DNA of 64,000 bases, from the NCBI GenBank assembly GCA_009731375.1, contig BJOX01000145.1, positions 248,395-312,394 of the forward strand, in the 5' to 3' direction. The translations under genes and the position numbers were made by a program. Every line of letters starts with the position of its first letter. The first letter of the stretch is position 1. This DNA is from Paulinella micropora. Lineage: Eukaryota; Cercozoa; Imbricatea; Euglyphida. Below are positions 45,945 to 64,000 of the stretch, piece after piece. Under the pieces are notes generated by a model. That model was not told the origin of the DNA. It did no database searches and worked only from the letters and a program-made list of their open reading frames with translations.

Positions 45945-46513
45945 TATTACTGCGGACAATCAAGAGGAAAAATCTTTATCGACGGTTTTTTAGTTAATAC
46001 TCAAAATAAGAATTAGTGACCGCAATAAGAAATAGTGTTTAAGTCCCTGGGATTACCAATTGGTAATTTTCATTACCAACTGGTAACAAAAAAGTTACCA
46101 ATCGGTAACGAATATTGTGCCAATTTTGGGACAATATTTCCGTCTTTGCGTAATAGAATAACCAATTGGTAACCAAAAATTACCAATTGGTAACAGTAGG
46201 ACCAGGGACTTAACTAATAGTACTTAATTTTTGAATTAATTTTCAAATCAAGAATTACTAGTAACAAGTCAGTGTCACTGTCTCAGATTCTAGAGATTAT
46301 TAAGAATTAACAAGTCAGTGTCAGTCTCAGATTCTAGAGATTCAATTACTAGAAATAATCTCTAGAATCTGAGACTGACACTGACTTGTTAATTCTTAAT
46401 TTGAAAATTAATTCAAAAATTAAGTACTATTTCTTTTTCCGGTCACTAATTCTTATTTTGAGTATTAACTAAAAAACGATAAAGATTTTTCCTCTTGATT
46501 GTCCGCAGTAATA
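45945..46513. mobile_element. Fold-back element with nested insertion
   Basis: The left end TATTACTGCGGAC and right end GTCCGCAGTAATA are inverted, and the arms pair over most of their length (for example AAAATAAGAATTAGTGACC and its complement near 46440). The centre near 46340 holds a second, almost perfect palindrome. The left arm is interrupted by a 179-bp insertion at 46037-46215. Confidence 0.8.
46037..46215. mobile_element. Small MITE nested in the fold-back arm
   Basis: Ends TTAAGTCCCTGG and CCAGGGACTTAA are perfect inverted repeats. AATAGT flanks it on both sides (46031-46036 and 46216-46221), while the other arm of the fold-back has a single uninterrupted copy. It contains several TTACCAATTGGTAA palindromes and no ORF. 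Confidence 0.8.
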
Positions 46514-46608
46514 TGTCCACTATTACTTTAATGATCCGTTAGTAGTAGTGGTTACCGTGAAAGTTAATACTTAGTATTAGTATACCACTATTATTAATAT
46601 CATAGATG

Positions 46609-46840
46609 ATCTATGATAGCAACTACACTCTATCAGCAGTACTACAGCTTTACTATTAGAAAAGGCGCCAACAGAACACGCCACGTAACTTGACTGACCG
46701 GATCATAAGCAATGGCTCTACCGACACCGTTACTCCGATACGGCCGGTCCTTATCTATTAATTAAGATTATTAGTTCCAACAGCGCCTTTTCTTATTAAA
46801 GCTGTAGTACTGCTGATAGAGTGTAGTTGCTATCATAGAT
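46609..46840. mobile_element. MITE-like inverted-repeat element
   Basis: Arms of about 60 bp, starting ATCTATGATAGCAACTACAC and ending in its complement, enclose about 105 bp with GACCGG/CCGGTC. No ORF. Confidence 0.75.
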
Positions 46841-47478
46841 AATTATATTCAGTAATAATAGTAGTCTAACAGAACTGTTGTACTTTAATAAATTATCAAT
46901 ATTAATATATTAATATCAATAATAATATTAATACAACCGTCGACATTGAAGTTACCGTAAAAGATTCGCTTTTATGCTAGCACTGTGACTATTTTTTATC
47001 GTACTACTAGCCCAGTTTTTGTGAATCTAGCCCCCTTTCAAGTTTCTTCCGCTAGATAGCCCTCCTTTCTTGGTGCCACTTTTCTCAACCTAGCGCTCCT
47101 TTCCTGCAGCTAGCACACTTTTCGACAGCTATTCCCATTTTTCTGCTAGTAGCACTAATTTTTGACTGCTACCCACCTTTGTGATAAAGAAGGGAGGCGA
47201 AAAGCTCGCCCTATTTTATGACACTTCCATCTCTTTCATCTCTCCTATCGTGAAAGGCAAGATTAAAAGTCATTCAGTCCATCCCAACTTCCCCCCCCCC
47301 CCCCCCCCCCCCCCCGGGAGGGGGGCCCCCCCCCCCCCCCCCCCNNNNNNNNNNGAGAGAGAGAGAGAGAGCGAGAGAGAGCGAGAGAGAGAGAGAGAGA
47401 GAGAGAGAAATAGAGAGAGAGAAATAGAGAGAGAGAAATAGAGAGAGAGAAATAGAGAGAGAGAGAGAGAGAGAGAGT

Positions 47479-47514
<36 letters not shown>

Positions 47515-48193
47515 GAGATAGAGAGATTGAGTTGAGAGAAAGGGAGAGAGAGATTGAGTTGAGAGAGAGAGAGAGACACAGACAGAGAAAATACTTCCTA
47601 TTATTTATCTTTGTCCTGCGTGCTCCCGTTACCTCTCTACTGTCTTTTTCGCGCCGCCAGCCCGGCCGGTTGCCGTTTTGTCCTTATATTGCGCCATTTC
47701 TGCTTTCAGGAACGTATATGTGTATCTGTATCACGGTATGTCTGTATGTATGTATGTATGTATGTATGTATGTGATGTATGTATGTATGTATGTATGTAT
47801 GTATGTATGTATGTATGTTTGTATGTATGTATGTATGTGTGTATGTATGTATGTATGTATGTATGTACAAACCAAACAACTGCCTGAGGGCCCCCGGACG
47901 CCTCATCCCAGTCACGGTTGGGTAAACGTGATTAAACTATAAAAGATGTTAAGTTATACATTAATGACTGGCAATTACAGATAGATCATACAGCTGTGAC
48001 GAGCACAGTCGCCGGCCAGGTCACAGTTGACATTCCAGCTAAGTGCTCTGTCTGGCTTGTCGTTTTTTTGGATCAACTCACTCTTATCGTCCCTCGAAGA
48101 TCAGTTGCGAGAAGAAATGGCGACCCTTGACCAGGCCGGTGGATTCCAAGGATAGGACCACACAGCCTACGGTTTGCTTTCCGAAAACAAGCA
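46841..48193. other. Intergenic region between the convergent genes
   Basis: AT-rich to 47180, a C run and ten Ns (47345-47354), a GA array (47355-47580), about 130 bp mixed, a GTAT array (47735-47870), then about 300 bp of unique sequence before the RhoBTB stop codon. Nothing coding recognised. Confidence 0.6.
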
Positions 48194-62595
<14,402 letters not shown>

Positions 62596-63157
62596 CTCTC
62601 ACACCTTCACACCAACACACACCAACACACACACACACTACTGCACAAAAAGAACTTTGTAGTGTAAACGCAAACGTATGTGCCACAGACACAGACTGAC
62701 AAAAAATGACAGATACAGACAGACAGACACAGACAGACACAGTACAGACAGACACACACAACACATAAGAGTACTCATAAGATTACAGACATGCATACAC
62801 AGGCACACAGGCACAGGCACACAGACACACAGACACACAGACACACAGACATACAGATACAGACACTCACACTCACACTCACACTCACACACACACACAC
62901 AGATCAAGATCATACCAACAAATCAAATCATACATACACATCATGCACACACACACACAGACACAGACAAGCACACACAAACACACACAGACACACACAA
63001 ACACACACAACACATACACACACATACACAAATCATACACACAAATCATGCGCACAAACACAAACACACAAATCATGCACACACATCACACACACAAAGT
63101 ACACAAATCATGCACACACATCAACAAACGCACACAAACACACACACAAACACACAA

Positions 63158-63188
<31 letters not shown>

Positions 63189-63230
63189 ACAGTACTCATA
63201 ACTCACACACACACACAAGCAACCCACCCC
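62596..63230. repeat. CA-rich array upstream of RhoBTB
   Basis: CACA, CAGACA and CAAAT units for ~600 bp directly 5' of the RhoBTB start codon. Any promoter would lie in or beyond it. No core motif could be picked out. Confidence 0.85.
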
Positions 63231-64000
63231 ACAAGACAGAAGGGAGGATAATGTGTGAAGGATGGTGGGACTCAGGACGGAGCAAGAAAAATCTGGGAAG
63301 AGGAAAGATCTGAGAAAATGCTGGTGGATTGTGCCTACACGATTTATCCGCGGCCGGGTTTATTCGACCGTGGTATTTTGGGGTGCCACCTGCACCTGTT
63401 ACAAACATAGAGTGGAGCCGGTATTGCGGCGCATTTTGGATGCACTGGATTCCAGTTTTTCTGTTTTGATGCAGTAAAATGTAATATGGAGGGTGAAAAG
63501 AAAGAGAGAAAAAGATAGAAAGAAAGAAAGGAACAAAGAGAAGAAGAAGAAGAAGAAAAAATCAGGAAAAGAAAAGAGAACGAAGAAGTAACAACGAACA
63601 GGAAAGAAATAAAAAAACAAAACTCAAAATAGAAAAGGAATAAAAAAAAAAATAGAAAACTCCTGGCTACGATGCGAGTGAATTGCGTTAGGTGCCGCAG
63701 TTTCCTTAAGGGCTGTCTCACTGACTGTCAATTGATCTCACTTGCGCCCATTGTTAGTTATGTCTTACCTCTGCTGGCGCTTTCCGCTCTTCCCTCTAGT
63801 TCAGTATCGTCTCCTTGCCCCTGTCTGGCCTTGTGTTTGCTTGTTTTTGTTTGCTTTTCGTGTTTGTCGCTGCCTCTGTTGTTGCCTTTTTGTATTGTTT
63901 GTGTTTCCTTTGTTTCGCTTGTTTGTTTGTTTTTTGTTGCTTTTGGGTTTTTTTTTTAATATTCCGGTGGTGTGCAGAGCGTAGTAAGGCTCGACGTGGC
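63231..64000. other. Unassigned right edge
   Basis: Mixed sequence with a purine tract (63490-63660) and a T-rich end. No conserved frame or RNA gene recognised. Confidence 0.5.

Noticed and set aside
63672-63959. Leu/Val/Cys-rich frame at the right edge
   Set aside because: It arises from T-rich low-complexity sequence and has no recognisable motif.

Overview
The window is nuclear DNA from a eukaryote with intron-rich genes (GT-AG introns, one likely GC-AG) and an extreme load of simple repeats. Most long open frames here are translated microsatellites. Two conserved genes can be read exon by exon. Their families, and a degenerate TTAGGG-type array at the left edge, point to an amoebozoan or a unicellular holozoan. 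RhoBTB proteins are known from Dictyostelium and animals, and the repeat load recalls plasmodial slime moulds. This is inference and no species is claimed.

Layout. Positions 1-23,900 are a repeat and transposon zone. It holds a tRNA-derived SINE family (3 copies), a jockey/CR1-like LINE (3 copies), a composite repeat with an internal CTA array, a decayed piggyBac element, a Ty3/gypsy-like RT fragment, a broken gag-like gene, a ~390-bp tandem repeat, a long fold-back element, and one short ORF with a NUMOD1-like helix-turn-helix. From about 25,367 to 45,012 on the + strand lies a gene of about 29 exons. It encodes a protein with two ubiquitin-conjugating (E2) domains: a UBE2Q-like one, a long polyserine linker, and the C-terminal half of a BIRC6/Apollon-like protein. 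Positions 45,013-48,193 hold nested fold-back/MITE elements. From 62,595 down to 48,194 on the - strand lies a 17-exon RhoBTB gene (Rho GTPase, two BTB domains, C-terminal region) of about 605 residues, ending in a CaaX-type CSIM. The two genes converge. The last 1.4 kb is a CA-rich upstream region and unassigned sequence.

What stands out. In both genes many introns are almost pure tetranucleotide or trinucleotide arrays, and the array itself supplies the splice donor (GTATGT, GTAGTA, GTAGAT) or acceptor (TATAG, TGTAG). Next to these arrays lie partial, decayed copies of neighbouring exons. Several retroelement families end directly in the arrays (TATC or ATT tails), which suggests a source for them. 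About twenty assembly gaps, many flanked by homopolymers, limit certainty.

Functionally, both host genes relate to ubiquitin biology: a dual E2, and a RhoBTB GTPase (animal RhoBTBs act as Cullin-3 adaptors). Their proximity alone does not show a joint pathway.
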